Below are positions 55,512-63,881 of a DNA stretch of 64,000 nucleotides, piece after piece. Source of the DNA: Streptomyces roseoviridis (GTDB lineage: Bacteria > Actinomycetota > Actinomycetes > Streptomycetales > Streptomycetaceae). The notes under the pieces are model-generated. The model did not search any database, had not been told where the DNA came from, and worked only from the letters and a program-made list of their open reading frames with translations. The position numbers and the translations under genes are program-made. How positions within the stretch are numbered: the stretch's first letter is position 1; the number at the start of each line of letters is the position of its first letter. The DNA lies in the NCBI RefSeq assembly GCF_039535235.1, contig NZ_BAAAWU010000001.1, positions 1,364,001 through 1,428,000 of the forward strand, given 5' to 3'.

Positions 55512-56960
55512 TCAGTGGACGTGCGCCGCCTTCGCCGTACGGGTCTCGGAGATCTCCTCGCCCGGCTCCATCGGCGCGGTCACCTCGTCGTCGTCCCGGC
55601 GCCGGCCGAGGTGGTTGAAGACGATGTTCAGGAGCACGGCGGCGACACAGCCGGTGGAGATGCCGGAGTCCAGGATGATCTTCGCCGTCTCCGGGAAGGC
55701 GTGGTAGAACTCCGGCTTGGTGATCGGGATGATGCCGACCGCCAGCGAGACGGCCACGATCAGGACGTTGTTGTCCTTCTCCAGACCGGCCTTGACCAGG
55801 GTCTGGATGCCGCTGGCGGCGACCGAGCCGAAGAGGACCACACCCGCGCCGCCGAGCACCGGCCGGGGCACGACCGAGATCAGCGAGGCGGCGACCGGCG
55901 ACAGGCCCATGAGGACCAGGAAGCCACCGCCGGCGGCGACGACGAAGCGGCTGCGGATGCGGGTCATGGCGACCAGGCCGATGTTCTGCGCGAAGGCGCT
56001 GCACATGAAGCCGTTGAAGAGCGGGCTGAGGGCCGAGCCGAGGGTGTCGGCACGCAGGCCGGCGGCGATGGTCTTCTCGTCGGCGGGCCGGTCCACGATC
56101 TCGCCGAGGGCCAGCATGTCGGCGGTCGACTCGGTCATGGAGACGAGCATGACCACGCACATGGAGATGATCGCGGCGAGGGCGAACTGCGGGGCGCCGA
56201 AGTGGAACGGGGTCGGGAAGCCGACGATGTCGGCTTCCGTCACCGGGCTGAAGTCGGTGACGCCGAAGGGGATGGCGATGAGGGTGCCGATGACGAGTCC
56301 GACCAGGACGGCGACCTGCTTGAGGAAGCCGCGGGTGAAGCGGCGCAGCAGCAGGACCACGACGAGGGTGATGCCGGCGAGCGAGAGATAGGTGGTCGAA
56401 CCGTAGTCGTCGGCCGCCGGGTTGGGGCCTTGGGCCCAGCCGAAGGCGACCGGCAGCAGGGACACGCCGATGAGCGTGATCACGGAGCCGGTGACGACCG
56501 GCGGGAAGAACCGCACGAGGCGGGAGAACCAGGGGGCGGCTATGAAGCCGAGGAGTCCGGCGACGATGATCGCGCCGAAGATGACGGGGAGGGCGTCGGC
56601 CTTGTCCTTCGTCGTGTCGATGATCGCGAGCATCGGGGCGACGCCGGCGAAGGTGACGCCGTTGACGAAGGGCAGCCGGGCGCCGATCTTCCAGACGCCG
56701 AGGGTCTGGAGGAAGGTGGCGAGGCCCGCGGTGAAGAGGCTGGCTCCGGTGAGGAACGTCAGTTCGGTCCCGGAGAGGCCGACGGCCGCTCCGACGATCA
56801 GGGGCGGGGCGACGACTCCCGCGTACATGGCGGCCACGTGCTGCAAGCCGCTGGTGAGCATCTTGATGGGCGGCAGCGTCTCGTCGACCGGGTGCTTCTC
56901 GCGGTCGTCGGGGGCGGAGCCTGCGTCTGGTGCATTGCGAACCTGGGGCTTGGCGGCCAC
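55512..56960 (-). CDS. NCS2 purine permease (xanthine/urate type)
   Basis: A 482-residue permease with about 14 membrane segments: ALQHVAAMYAGVV-type start (SGLQHVAAMYAGVVAPPLIV), acidic helix VSMTESTADMLALGEI and NAT signature QNIGLVAMTR. Gln first in this signature marks xanthine- and urate-type carriers. It starts with GTG 56960 behind GGAGG. Upstream lies 8-oxoguanine deaminase on the same strand; downstream lies the racemase-like gene. Confidence 0.9.
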   Translation of the reverse strand: MAAKPQVRNAPDAGSAPDDREKHPVDETLPPIKMLTSGLQHVAAMYAGVVAPPLIVGAAVGLSGTELTFLTGASLFTAGLATFLQTLGVWKIGARLPFVNGVTFAGVAPMLAIIDTTKDKADALPVIFGAIIVAGLLGFIAAPWFSRLVRFFPPVVTGSVITLIGVSLLPVAFGWAQGPNPAADDYGSTTYLSLAGITLVVVLLLRRFTRGFLKQVAVLVGLVIGTLIAIPFGVTDFSPVTEADIVGFPTPFHFGAPQFALAAIISMCVVMLVSMTESTADMLALGEIVDRPADEKTIAAGLRADTLGSALSPLFNGFMCSAFAQNIGLVAMTRIRSRFVVAAGGGFLVLMGLSPVAASLISVVPRPVLGGAGVVLFGSVAASGIQTLVKAGLEKDNNVLIVAVSLAVGIIPITKPEFYHAFPETAKIILDSGISTGCVAAVLLNIVFNHLGRRRDDDEVTAPMEPGEEISETRTAKAAHVH

Positions 56961-57135
56961 GGCGGTTCCTCCGGTCGGTTACACGTCGGCGGCGACGAGG
57001 ATGTCAGGGAGGTGGTGCGATGCGGTGCGGGTGCAAGGGTGCGGCTCGTTGCTCGGGTGGTGCGGTGCGCCAGGCGGAGGGGTGCGGCGCGGTGACGGTG
57101 CGACCGGTGGGGGCGGCGGTCGCTGGTTCACCGTC

Positions 57136-57176
57136 CCGGGGGGTGCCGTACGACTGGGCGTACGGACACCCCCCGG
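57136..57176. other. Strong hairpin between deaminase and permease genes
   Basis: CCGGGGGGTGCCGTACG (57136-57152) pairs with 57159-57176, leaving one bulged A and a 6-base loop (17-bp stem). It lies in the 295-bp gap downstream of the deaminase and upstream of the permease. It has no T run on either strand; it may terminate, attenuate or stabilise mRNA. The rest of the gap shows nothing else. Confidence 0.6.
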
Positions 57177-57255
57177 CCCGGCTGCCGTGCACCCCGCTCG
57201 GGTCCACGGCGACCGACCGAGGGCCGTCCCCCTCGGTCGGACTCCTGGGGGAGGA

Positions 57256-58647
57256 TCAGCCCTGGGCCGCGATGCGGGCCAGGCGCTGGGCCTCCGTGCG
57301 CGCGTCGCGCGCGATCTGGTCCTCGTCGGCGGTCAGCAGTCGGTTGTTCTCGACGATCTGCTTGCCGTTGACGAAGGACGCGGTGACCGGGGCCGCCGCG
57401 CCGAAGACGACGGCGGTGACCGGGTCGGCGATCGACGAGTGGCCGAGGCCGTCGATCTTCCAGAGGACGAAGTCGGCGAGCTTGCCCGGCTCCAGGGAGC
57501 CGATGCTGTCGGCGCGGCCGAGGACCTGCGCACCGCCGTAGGTGCCCAGGCGCAGGGCCTGGCGGGCGTTGAGCGCGGCCTCGCGGTGGGCGCCGAGGCG
57601 GTTGATCAGCAGCGCGTTGCGCAGCTCGGTGTGCAGTTCGCCCGACTCGTTGGAGGCGGTGCCGTCGACGCCGAGGCCGACCGGCACGCCCGCCTTGAGC
57701 ATGTCGGGTACGCGGGCGATGCCGGCGGCGAGGCGCGCGTTGGACGAGGGGCAGTGGGCCACGCCGGTCTTGGTGCGGGCGAAGGCCGCGATGTCGGAGT
57801 CGTTCATGTGGACGCAGTGCGCCATCCACACGTCCTCGCCGAGGAAGCCGGTGGACTCGAAGTAGTCGGTCGGGCCCATGCCGAACAGCTCATGGCAGAA
57901 CTTCTCCTCCTCCACGGTCTCCGAGCCGTGGGTGTGCATCCGCACGCCGAGCCGGCGGCCGAGGGCGGCGCCCTCGCGCAGCAGCTCGGTGGAGATGGAG
58001 AAGGGCGAGCAGGGGGCGACGGCGACCTGGGTCATCGCGTCGAAGGAGGCGTCGTGGAACTTCTTCACCGTCTCCTCGGTCGCGGCGAGCGCGCCCTCGG
58101 TGGTCTCGACGGCGAAGTCCGGCGGCAGGCCGCCGTCCTTCTCGCTGCGGTCCATGGAGCCGCGGGCGAGGGTGAAGCGGACGCCCATGTCGCGGGCGGC
58201 GCCGATGATGGCGCCGGACAGGTCGCCCGAGCCCTTCGGGAAGACGTAGTGGTGGTCCATCGCGGTGGTCACACCACCGCGGGCCATCATGGCGAGGGAG
58301 CCCTGTGCGGCGACGCGCACCATCTGCTCGTCGATCCGCGCCCACGTCGGGTAGAGCGCGACCAGCCAGTTGAACAGGTTGTGGTCGGTCGCGAGACCCC
58401 GGGTGATCCACTGGTAGAAGTGGTGGTGGGTGTTGATCAGACCCGGCGTGACCAGGTGGCCGGTGGCGTCGATCCGCCGGACCACGTTCTCCAGGCCCTC
58501 GGGCGCCTTGCCGGCGCCGAGGGACTCGATGCGGTTGTCGGCGACGACCAGGTGGCCGGTGGCGTACTCGGTGTCGTTCGCGTCGACGGTCGCGATCGCC
58601 GCGTTCTCGATGACGATGCGCTGGGGGGCTGCCGAAGGTGCTGCCAT
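57256..58647 (-). CDS. 8-oxoguanine deaminase
   Basis: A 463-residue amidohydrolase with the 8-oxoguanine-deaminase signature GLINTHHHFYQWITRG (metal His pair), further metal sites in MHTHGSETVEEE, AHCVHMND and GLGVDGTASNESGEL. Such enzymes hydrolyse 8-oxoguanine to urate and ammonia, which directly supplies the urate oxidase encoded three genes upstream. A guanine deaminase or related aminohydrolase is the alternative. It starts at ATG 58647, 48 bp behind the permease gene, in the urate operon. Confidence 0.82.
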   Translation of the reverse strand: MAAPSAAPQRIVIENAAIATVDANDTEYATGHLVVADNRIESLGAGKAPEGLENVVRRIDATGHLVTPGLINTHHHFYQWITRGLATDHNLFNWLVALYPTWARIDEQMVRVAAQGSLAMMARGGVTTAMDHHYVFPKGSGDLSGAIIGAARDMGVRFTLARGSMDRSEKDGGLPPDFAVETTEGALAATEETVKKFHDASFDAMTQVAVAPCSPFSISTELLREGAALGRRLGVRMHTHGSETVEEEKFCHELFGMGPTDYFESTGFLGEDVWMAHCVHMNDSDIAAFARTKTGVAHCPSSNARLAAGIARVPDMLKAGVPVGLGVDGTASNESGELHTELRNALLINRLGAHREAALNARQALRLGTYGGAQVLGRADSIGSLEPGKLADFVLWKIDGLGHSSIADPVTAVVFGAAAPVTASFVNGKQIVENNRLLTADEDQIARDARTEAQRLARIAAQG

Positions 58648-58695
58648 GGCGGTGCTTCCTTCATTCCAGGGGAGACGGTCGGGCACGGCAGGACC

Positions 58696-60102
58696 CTAGG
58701 AGGATTTGAGTGCCGGGGCCGTGTGACGGCTCCGGGTGCCGAGATGATGGAAGAACAGGTTCAGCAGGACGGCGACGAGCGCGCCCGCGCTGATGCCGGA
58801 GCCGAGCACGGTCTGCGCCCAGGCGGGGAATCCGGCGTAGAACGTGGGAGCGGCGAGCGGGATGATGCCCGCTCCGAGGGCGACGGCCACCAGGATGATG
58901 TTGGAGCTGTCGTCGAGGCCCGCTTCCGAGAGGGTGCGGATGCCGCTGACGGCGATGGAGCCGAAGAGGACGATGCCCGCTCCGCCGAGGACCGGCATCG
59001 GGACGAGGGAGACGACCGCGCCGAGGACGGGGAAGGCGCCGAGGACCAGGAGGGCGCCGCCGGCGACGGCGACCACGTAGCGGCTGCGGACCCGGGTCAG
59101 CGAGACGACGCCGACGTTCTGGGCGAAGGCCGAGGTGGGGAAGCCGCCGAAGACGGGGCCGAGGAGGGTGGCGATGCCGTCGGTGCGCAGTCCGCGGGTG
59201 ATGGTCCGGCCGTCGCTGCGCCGCTCGCAGATCTCGCCGAGGGCGAGCATGCCGGCGCTGGACTCGGTCATCAGGACCAGCATCACGATGCACAGGGAGA
59301 GGATCGCGGCGGGCTGGAACTCGGGCGTGCCGAAGGCGAAGGGGGCGGGCAGGGCCGCGACCGGGGCCTCGCGCAGGGCGGTGAAGTCCGCCATGCCGAA
59401 GGGGACGGCGGCGAGGGTGCCGATGAACAGGCCGAGCAGCAGGGCGATCTGCTTGACGAACCCCCTGCCGAAGCGCTGGAAGAGCAGGATGACGACGAGG
59501 GTGAAGGCGGCGAGCGCCAGGTACTTCATGGCGCCGAAGTCAGCGGCGTTCTGGTCGCCGCCCTGGGCCCAGCCGACGGGGACGGGCATCAGGGTGACGC
59601 CGATCAGGGTGATCACGACGCCGGTGACGAGCGGCGGGAAGAAGCGCAGGAGCCGGCCGAAGAAGGGGCCGACGGCGAGGCAGAAGACGCCGGCGACCAT
59701 CACCGCGCCGTAGATCGCGGGCAGTTGGCGGCCGGGGGCGCTGGTCTCGGCGATGGCGAGCATGGGCGCGATGCCGGCGGAGGAGGCCGCGTTGACGAAC
59801 GGCAGCCGGTTTCCGGCGAAGCGGCCGAGGCCGAGGGTCTGCAGGATGGTGGCGCAGCCGGCGATGAGCAGGCTGGCGGCGATGAGCCGGGTCATCCCGG
59901 CCGCGTCGAGGCCGACGGCCTGGCCGATGATGAGCGGAGGGGTGACGACGCCCGCGTACATGGCGGCGATGTGCTGGAGTGCCGCCGGGACGAGCCGAGA
60001 GGCGGGGAGTTTCTCGTCCACGGGGTGGCAGTCGGCCGGGGTGGACGGCGGGGTGGGACACGGGCCTTCGGCGGTTGCCGGCCCCTTTGCAGGCTGAGCC
60101 AT
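58696..60102 (-). CDS. NCS2 purine permease, probable urate transporter
   Basis: A 468-residue permease: ALQHIAAMYAGVVTPPLIIG, acidic helix VLMTESSAGMLALGEI and NAT signature QNVGVVSLTR with Gln first, as in bacterial urate and xanthine carriers (PucJ/K, UacT, XanQ). It lies between urate oxidase and 8-oxoguanine deaminase on one strand, so urate or xanthine uptake is likely. ATG 60102 follows GGGAGG. Confidence 0.9.
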   Translation of the reverse strand: MAQPAKGPATAEGPCPTPPSTPADCHPVDEKLPASRLVPAALQHIAAMYAGVVTPPLIIGQAVGLDAAGMTRLIAASLLIAGCATILQTLGLGRFAGNRLPFVNAASSAGIAPMLAIAETSAPGRQLPAIYGAVMVAGVFCLAVGPFFGRLLRFFPPLVTGVVITLIGVTLMPVPVGWAQGGDQNAADFGAMKYLALAAFTLVVILLFQRFGRGFVKQIALLLGLFIGTLAAVPFGMADFTALREAPVAALPAPFAFGTPEFQPAAILSLCIVMLVLMTESSAGMLALGEICERRSDGRTITRGLRTDGIATLLGPVFGGFPTSAFAQNVGVVSLTRVRSRYVVAVAGGALLVLGAFPVLGAVVSLVPMPVLGGAGIVLFGSIAVSGIRTLSEAGLDDSSNIILVAVALGAGIIPLAAPTFYAGFPAWAQTVLGSGISAGALVAVLLNLFFHHLGTRSRHTAPALKSS

Positions 60103-60125
60103 GGGAGGTTCCCTCCGGTCTGGTG

Positions 60126-60162
60126 CACCGGCCCCGCCGACTGCGGGCGGGCGGGGCCGGTG
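60126..60162. other. Intercistronic hairpin between urate oxidase and permease genes
   Basis: CACCGGCCCCGCC (60126-60138) and GGCGGGGCCGGTG (60150-60162) form a 13-bp stem in the 72-bp gap after the urate oxidase stop. Without a T run it may act as a partial terminator or mRNA stabiliser. Confidence 0.6.
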
Positions 60163-60174
60163 ACTCAGTGCCGC

Positions 60175-61098
60175 TTAGAGGTTGGTCATGTCGACCGGGA
60201 TCTGCGCCGTGGCGCCGTCCCGGAGGACGGTGGCCTCGATGAGGCCGTACATGCGGTCGGCGGCGTAGTAGACCTCGTTGTCGTTCTTCAGACCGAAGGG
60301 CTCGAGGTCGACCAGGAAGTGGTGCTTGTTCGGCAGCGAGAAGCGGACCTCGTCGATCTCCGCGCGGTGGTTGATGATCCGCGTGGCCATCTGGTAGAGC
60401 GTCTGCTGCAGCGAGTACGAGTACGTCTCCGCGAAGGCTTCGAGCATGTGCTTGCGGGTCTGCTCGTAGGACCGCTCCCAGTTGGGCATGCGCTGGTCGT
60501 CGTCGGTCCAGTTGAACCGCCAGCGGCCCGACACCTGGGTGGCCAGGATGCGGTCGTACGCCTCCTGGAGGGTGGTGTACTTGTCCTTGATGTAGCCCCA
60601 GAACTCCGAGTTGGTGGAGTTCATGACGACCAGGTCCTTGAGGCCGGAGATGACCTCCCACTTCTGGCCGTCGTAGGTGATCTGGGTGACGCGGGTCTCC
60701 TGGCCCTTGCGGACGAAGGAGTGGTTGACCTCGTCCGAGCCTATGAACTTGGAATTGGCGTCGGAGCTGGCGATCCGCTCCCAGGCGTACTCCTCGATCC
60801 GGATCCGGGCCCGCTTGATCGGCTCCTGGCTCGTCACGAAGTGGCGGGCGAGGTGGATGCCGAACTGCTCGGCGGACTCGATGCCGTACTCCTTGGCGAA
60901 CGCGAAGACGGTGTTCTTCGTCGTGTCGGTGGGGAGGCAGTTGGCGTTGGAGCCGGTGAGGTGGACGTCGTCGAGGTCACCGGAGAGGGCGACGGAGACG
61001 TTCAGGTCCTTGATGTGGTGGGTGGCGCCGTCGCGGGTGATCTTGACGACGCGGTTCTCTGCTTTGCCGTACTGGTTCTGGCCGAGAATCGTGGGCAT
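60175..61098 (-). CDS. uox: Urate oxidase (uricase)
   Basis: A 307-residue cofactor-free uricase that oxidises urate to 5-hydroxyisourate. The two T-fold halves are visible: GQNQYGKAENRVVKITRDGA and CLPTDTTKNTVFAFAKEYGI with the catalytic Thr/Lys elements, GLKDLVVMNSTNSEFWGYIK, and the C-terminal half with FSLPNKHHFLVDLEPFGLKN. It starts at ATG 61098, 5 bp behind HIU hydrolase, giving the compact order decarboxylase-hydrolase-oxidase. Confidence 0.96.
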   Translation of the reverse strand: MPTILGQNQYGKAENRVVKITRDGATHHIKDLNVSVALSGDLDDVHLTGSNANCLPTDTTKNTVFAFAKEYGIESAEQFGIHLARHFVTSQEPIKRARIRIEEYAWERIASSDANSKFIGSDEVNHSFVRKGQETRVTQITYDGQKWEVISGLKDLVVMNSTNSEFWGYIKDKYTTLQEAYDRILATQVSGRWRFNWTDDDQRMPNWERSYEQTRKHMLEAFAETYSYSLQQTLYQMATRIINHRAEIDEVRFSLPNKHHFLVDLEPFGLKNDNEVYYAADRMYGLIEATVLRDGATAQIPVDMTNL

Positions 61099-61103
61099 GT
61101 CTG

Positions 61104-61511
61104 CTAGCTCCCTCGGTAAACGGAGTAGCCGAACGGGTTGAGCAGCAGCGGTACGTGGTAGTGCTCACCCGGCACGACGGCGAACGTGATCGCCACCTCC
61201 GGGAAGAACGCGACCGGAGCACCACTGTCCCGATTCGCGGGGGCGTCCTGCTGCGCCTCGGCTTGCTGGTTCTGCTTGCTCAGGAAGTACGCCTCGGTCT
61301 GGAAGTCGAGCCGTACGTGGGTCGTGCCCTCCGGCAGGGCCGGGAGGTCCTTGCAGCGCCCGTCCGCGTCGGTGGCGGACCCGCCCAGGGCGACCCACTC
61401 GGCGTCGGAGCCGGCGCGGGCCGCGAGCGTGACGGCCACGCCCTCGGCCGGCCGGCCGATGCTGGTGTCCAGGATGTGGGTGGACACCGAGGCGGTCGTG
61501 TCGGTGCTCAT
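61104..61511 (-). CDS. uraH: 5-Hydroxyisourate hydrolase
   Basis: A 135-residue transthyretin-like HIU hydrolase: start VSTHILDTSIGRPAEGVAV with a catalytic His, VRLDFQTEAYF, HYHVPLLLNPFGYSVYRGS with the hallmark C-terminal YRGS. It carries a Gln/Ala-rich insert (SKQNQQAEAQQDAPANRDSG) before FFPEVAITF that shorter homologs lack. It converts 5-hydroxyisourate to OHCU. Its ATG shares one base with the stop of the decarboxylase gene. Confidence 0.95.
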   Translation of the reverse strand: MSTDTTASVSTHILDTSIGRPAEGVAVTLAARAGSDAEWVALGGSATDADGRCKDLPALPEGTTHVRLDFQTEAYFLSKQNQQAEAQQDAPANRDSGAPVAFFPEVAITFAVVPGEHYHVPLLLNPFGYSVYRGS

Positions 61512-62026
61512 CAGTTCTCTTCCTCGGTCTCTACGAGACGGGTCAGGCGGATGCGGTTGATCTTGCCCAGTTCGGTGCGGACGATCTCCCGCTCCTGCTC
61601 GGGCGAGTTCTCGATCCTGATCCGGATCGCGTCGCGCATCTGCTCGCCGGTCCTGCCGGTGGCGCAGATGAGGAAGACATGGCCGAACTTCTCCTGGTAG
61701 GCCAGGTTCAGTTCGAGCATCTCGGCCTTGAGCTCCGCGGAGGCGCCGGCCATCCCGCTCTGCTCGCGGGAGGAGGTCGGGTCCCCGGCCTTCGGACGAC
61801 CGATCGGCGGGTGGCCCGCCATCGCCTCGGCCAGGTCCTCGGCGGTCAGTTCGGCCATGGCGGCGTCGCTGGCGAGGAAGAGGGCTTCGGCGGTGGCATA
61901 CGGGCGCTGGGCGAGGATCTTGCTCCCCCACGCCGAGCTGGAGCACACCTCGTGGAGCGCCGCGAGGGCGTCGCCCTCCGCCGAGGTGTTGAACCGGGTG
62001 AGGCCCGGTGTCGTACCTGAAGTCAC
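61511..62026 (-). CDS. uraD: OHCU decarboxylase
   Basis: A 171-residue 2-oxo-4-hydroxy-4-carboxy-5-ureidoimidazoline decarboxylase that forms S-allantoin. Motifs are LHEVCSSSAWGSKILAQRPY, HPPIG with the catalytic His, and YQEKFGHVFLICATGRT. It starts with GTG 62026 behind GGAGG and is the first gene of the urate operon. Confidence 0.95.
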   Translation of the reverse strand: MTSGTTPGLTRFNTSAEGDALAALHEVCSSSAWGSKILAQRPYATAEALFLASDAAMAELTAEDLAEAMAGHPPIGRPKAGDPTSSREQSGMAGASAELKAEMLELNLAYQEKFGHVFLICATGRTGEQMRDAIRIRIENSPEQEREIVRTELGKINRIRLTRLVETEEEN

Positions 62027-62073
62027 GGGAAGCCTCCGTGGCTGTTTTTCGCTGTGCGTCGGACGGGCTGCGG

Positions 62074-62116
62074 ATAGCTAACGCCCTCCGCAACACGACG
62101 TCAACACTTTGTTGAA
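62074..62116 (-). promoter_or_regulatory. Urate operon promoter with TCAAC-N5-GTTGA operator
   Basis: On the minus strand TTGACG (62099-62104) and TAGCTA, 18 bp downstream (about 62075-62080), form a promoter. GTCAAC-N5-GTTGAA (62100-62116) covers the -35 box and matches the elements at 40746 and 47174. Confidence 0.65.
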
Positions 62117-62131
62117 AAGTCGGCCACACAA

Positions 62132-62163
62132 AAGCCGTCGTCCCGACATCTGGACGACGGCTT
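62132..62163 (-). terminator. Terminator of the HTH regulator operon
   Basis: AAGCCGTCGTCC (62132-62143) and GGACGACGGCTT (62152-62163) form a 12-bp stem. Read leftward it is followed by TTTTG. It separates the regulator genes from the urate operon promoter. Confidence 0.85.
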
Positions 62164-62181
62164 CCGGTGCGGATTGATCAA

Positions 62182-62568
62182 CTAGCTGTCCTTCGGGGCT
62201 TTTTCCCTGTTCAGGGCGGTCTCCCGGTTCAGGTAGTTGTACACGGTGAAGCGGCTGACACCCAGGGCGCCGGCCACCGTCTCGACCCCGTGGCGGACCG
62301 AGAAGGCACCGCGTGCCTCCAGGATCCGGACCACCTCCTGCTTGCTCTTGCGGTCGAGCTCGGCGAGCGGCATCCCGTGCCGCCGTTCCATGGCGGCCAG
62401 AATGTGGTCGAGGGATTCGGACAGCTGCGGCAGCCGTACCGCGAGCACGTCCTCGCCCTCCCAGGCGAGGACGACGTCGTCCGCCTCGGCCTGCTCGGGG
62501 CCGAGCAGCTCGGCGCCCATCGCGTCGACCAGCGGCTTCACCGCGGTGACCAGGGGATGCTCGGTCAC
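62182..62568 (-). CDS. YheO-like helix-turn-helix regulator (HTH_22)
   Basis: A 128-residue protein. The C-terminal helix-turn-helix (LDRKSKQEVVRILEARGAFS; AGALGVSRFTVYNYLNRE) is of the YheO/DauR type. The N-terminal part is shorter than the usual PAS-like domain (about 60 residues). It overlaps the thiamine-binding-like gene by ATGA and lies between the urate operon and hyi, so it may regulate one or both. Confidence 0.75.
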   Translation of the reverse strand: MTEHPLVTAVKPLVDAMGAELLGPEQAEADDVVLAWEGEDVLAVRLPQLSESLDHILAAMERRHGMPLAELDRKSKQEVVRILEARGAFSVRHGVETVAGALGVSRFTVYNYLNRETALNREKAPKDS

Positions 62569-62843
62569 TTCTCCCCCTCGTCGATCGCGTCGCCGCCACC
62601 GTCACCGAGCACGTTGACCTGGAGCGAGACGCGGGTGGCGCCGGCCGCCAGGGACTTCCGCAGCAGGGCGTCCACCGCGGTGAGCACCTCGTCGGCGCGC
62701 CCTTCCGCCGTGTTCCCGAAGGGCCCGACGTCGACCGCGTCCAGCTGGGCCGACTGGATGACCTCACGCGCCACGACCGCGTGCGCCGGGGCCTCGTCGA
62801 GGTCGAACGGCTCGGTCGTGAACTCCACTCTCAAACGCACCAT
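62565..62843 (-). CDS. Thiamine-binding-like (MTH1187/YkoF) family protein
   Basis: A 92-residue protein resembling MTH1187/YkoF-type small ferredoxin-fold proteins: VRLRVEFTTEPFDLDEAPA, VDVGPFGNTAEGRADEVLTA and GATRVSLQVNVLGDG. The last motif (GA.RVS..V) is typical. Known members bind thiamine or its pyrimidine. Here it is coupled to an HTH regulator, so it may bind a purine or hydroxymethylpyrimidine-like ligand. Ligand and role are inferred. Confidence 0.65.
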   Translation of the reverse strand: MVRLRVEFTTEPFDLDEAPAHAVVAREVIQSAQLDAVDVGPFGNTAEGRADEVLTAVDALLRKSLAAGATRVSLQVNVLGDGGGDAIDEGEK

Positions 62844-62900
62844 GCCCCCACGCTACGGGCCCTTCGGCGGCCGCGGGAGCCCCGGACCTGCGGGGACCTC

Positions 62901-62965
62901 TTGACAAGAGCGGCGCTCCGCTTGCAACATTCCGTCAGACAGAAAGTTACTTCCGCAATACGGAA
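62901..62965 (+). promoter_or_regulatory. hyi promoter and downstream operator
   Basis: TTGACA (62901-62906), 18 bp and CAACAT (62925-62930) form a promoter. CTTCCG-N5-CGGAAG (core TTCC-N7-GGAA at 62951-62965) lies just after the predicted start and overlaps the ribosome site GGAAGGAG (62962-62969). Confidence 0.65.
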
Positions 62966-62981
62966 GGAGCGCCGACCCCTC

Positions 62982-63815
62982 ATGGGATACACGGACCAGC
63001 GCTTCGATGTGAACCTGTCGATCCTCTTCACGGAACTCCCGCTCCTGGAGCGCCCCGCGGCCGCCGCCGCGGCGGGCTTCACCGCGGTCGAGCTGTGGTG
63101 GCCCTGGATCGACACCGCCACCCCCGACCAGAGCGAGCTCGACGCCCTCAAGAAGGCTCTGGAGGACGCCGGCACCCAGCTGGTGGGCCTGAACTTCTAC
63201 GCCGGACAGCTCCCCGGCCCGGACCGCGGCGCGGTCTCGGTGCCCGGTGAGGAGTCGGACCGCTTCCGGGCCAACATCGACGTCGCCGCGGACTTCGCCG
63301 CCTCGGTGGGCTGCAAGGCGCTCAACGCGCTCTACGGCAACCGCGTCGAGGGCGTGGACCCGGCCGTCCAGGACGAGCTCGCCCTGGAGAACCTGGTGCT
63401 CGCGGCCCGCGCCGCCGACCGGGTCGGCGCGATCCTCCTGATCGAGACCCTCAACAAGCCGGAGTCGCCGCTCTACCCGCTGGTGAGCGCCCCCTCCGCG
63501 ATCGAGATCGTCGACAAGGTCAACGCGGCCACCGGACTCGGCAACGCCAAGTTCCTGCTCGACATCTACCACCTGTCGATGAACGGCGAGAACGTCAGCG
63601 AGGTCATCGCGGCGTACGCCGACCGGACCGGCCACGTCCAGATCGCCGACATGCCGGGTCGCGGCGCGCCGGGCACCGGCGAGCTCCCGCTCGAGCAGCT
63701 GCTCGACGAGCTGAAGAAGGCCGGTTACGACGGCTGGGTCGGCCTGGAGTACAAGGCCGCCGACGCCGCCGCCTCCTTCGGATGGTTGCCGGAAGAGGCC
63801 CGCGCGGCCAAGTAA
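62982..63815 (+). CDS. hyi: Hydroxypyruvate isomerase (TIM-barrel)
   Basis: A 277-residue xylose-isomerase-like TIM barrel: RFDVNLSILFTELPLLERPA, FTAVELWWPWID, VGLNFYAGQLPGPDRG, ILLIETLNKPESPLYPL, FLLDIYHLSMNGENV, HVQIADMPGRGAPGTGEL, GWVGLEYKA. It interconverts hydroxypyruvate and tartronate semialdehyde in glyoxylate use. It starts at ATG 62982 behind GGAAGGAG. The next gene, 66 bp on, is a tartronate-semialdehyde reductase. Confidence 0.93.
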   Translation: MGYTDQRFDVNLSILFTELPLLERPAAAAAAGFTAVELWWPWIDTATPDQSELDALKKALEDAGTQLVGLNFYAGQLPGPDRGAVSVPGEESDRFRANIDVAADFAASVGCKALNALYGNRVEGVDPAVQDELALENLVLAARAADRVGAILLIETLNKPESPLYPLVSAPSAIEIVDKVNAATGLGNAKFLLDIYHLSMNGENVSEVIAAYADRTGHVQIADMPGRGAPGTGELPLEQLLDELKKAGYDGWVGLEYKAADAAASFGWLPEEARAAK

Positions 63816-63881
63816 GTCCAGGCGTTCCGCCAGGCGACCCCCGACCTTTTCGTACGAAGCTTCAGAGAAGGACCCTCCCCA

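Noticed and set aside
56422..61107. 1561-codon plus-strand frame
   Set aside because: It is an antisense shadow of the racemase-distal permease, deaminase, second permease and urate oxidase genes, caused by high GC; its product is Gly/Glu/Arg-rich without domains.
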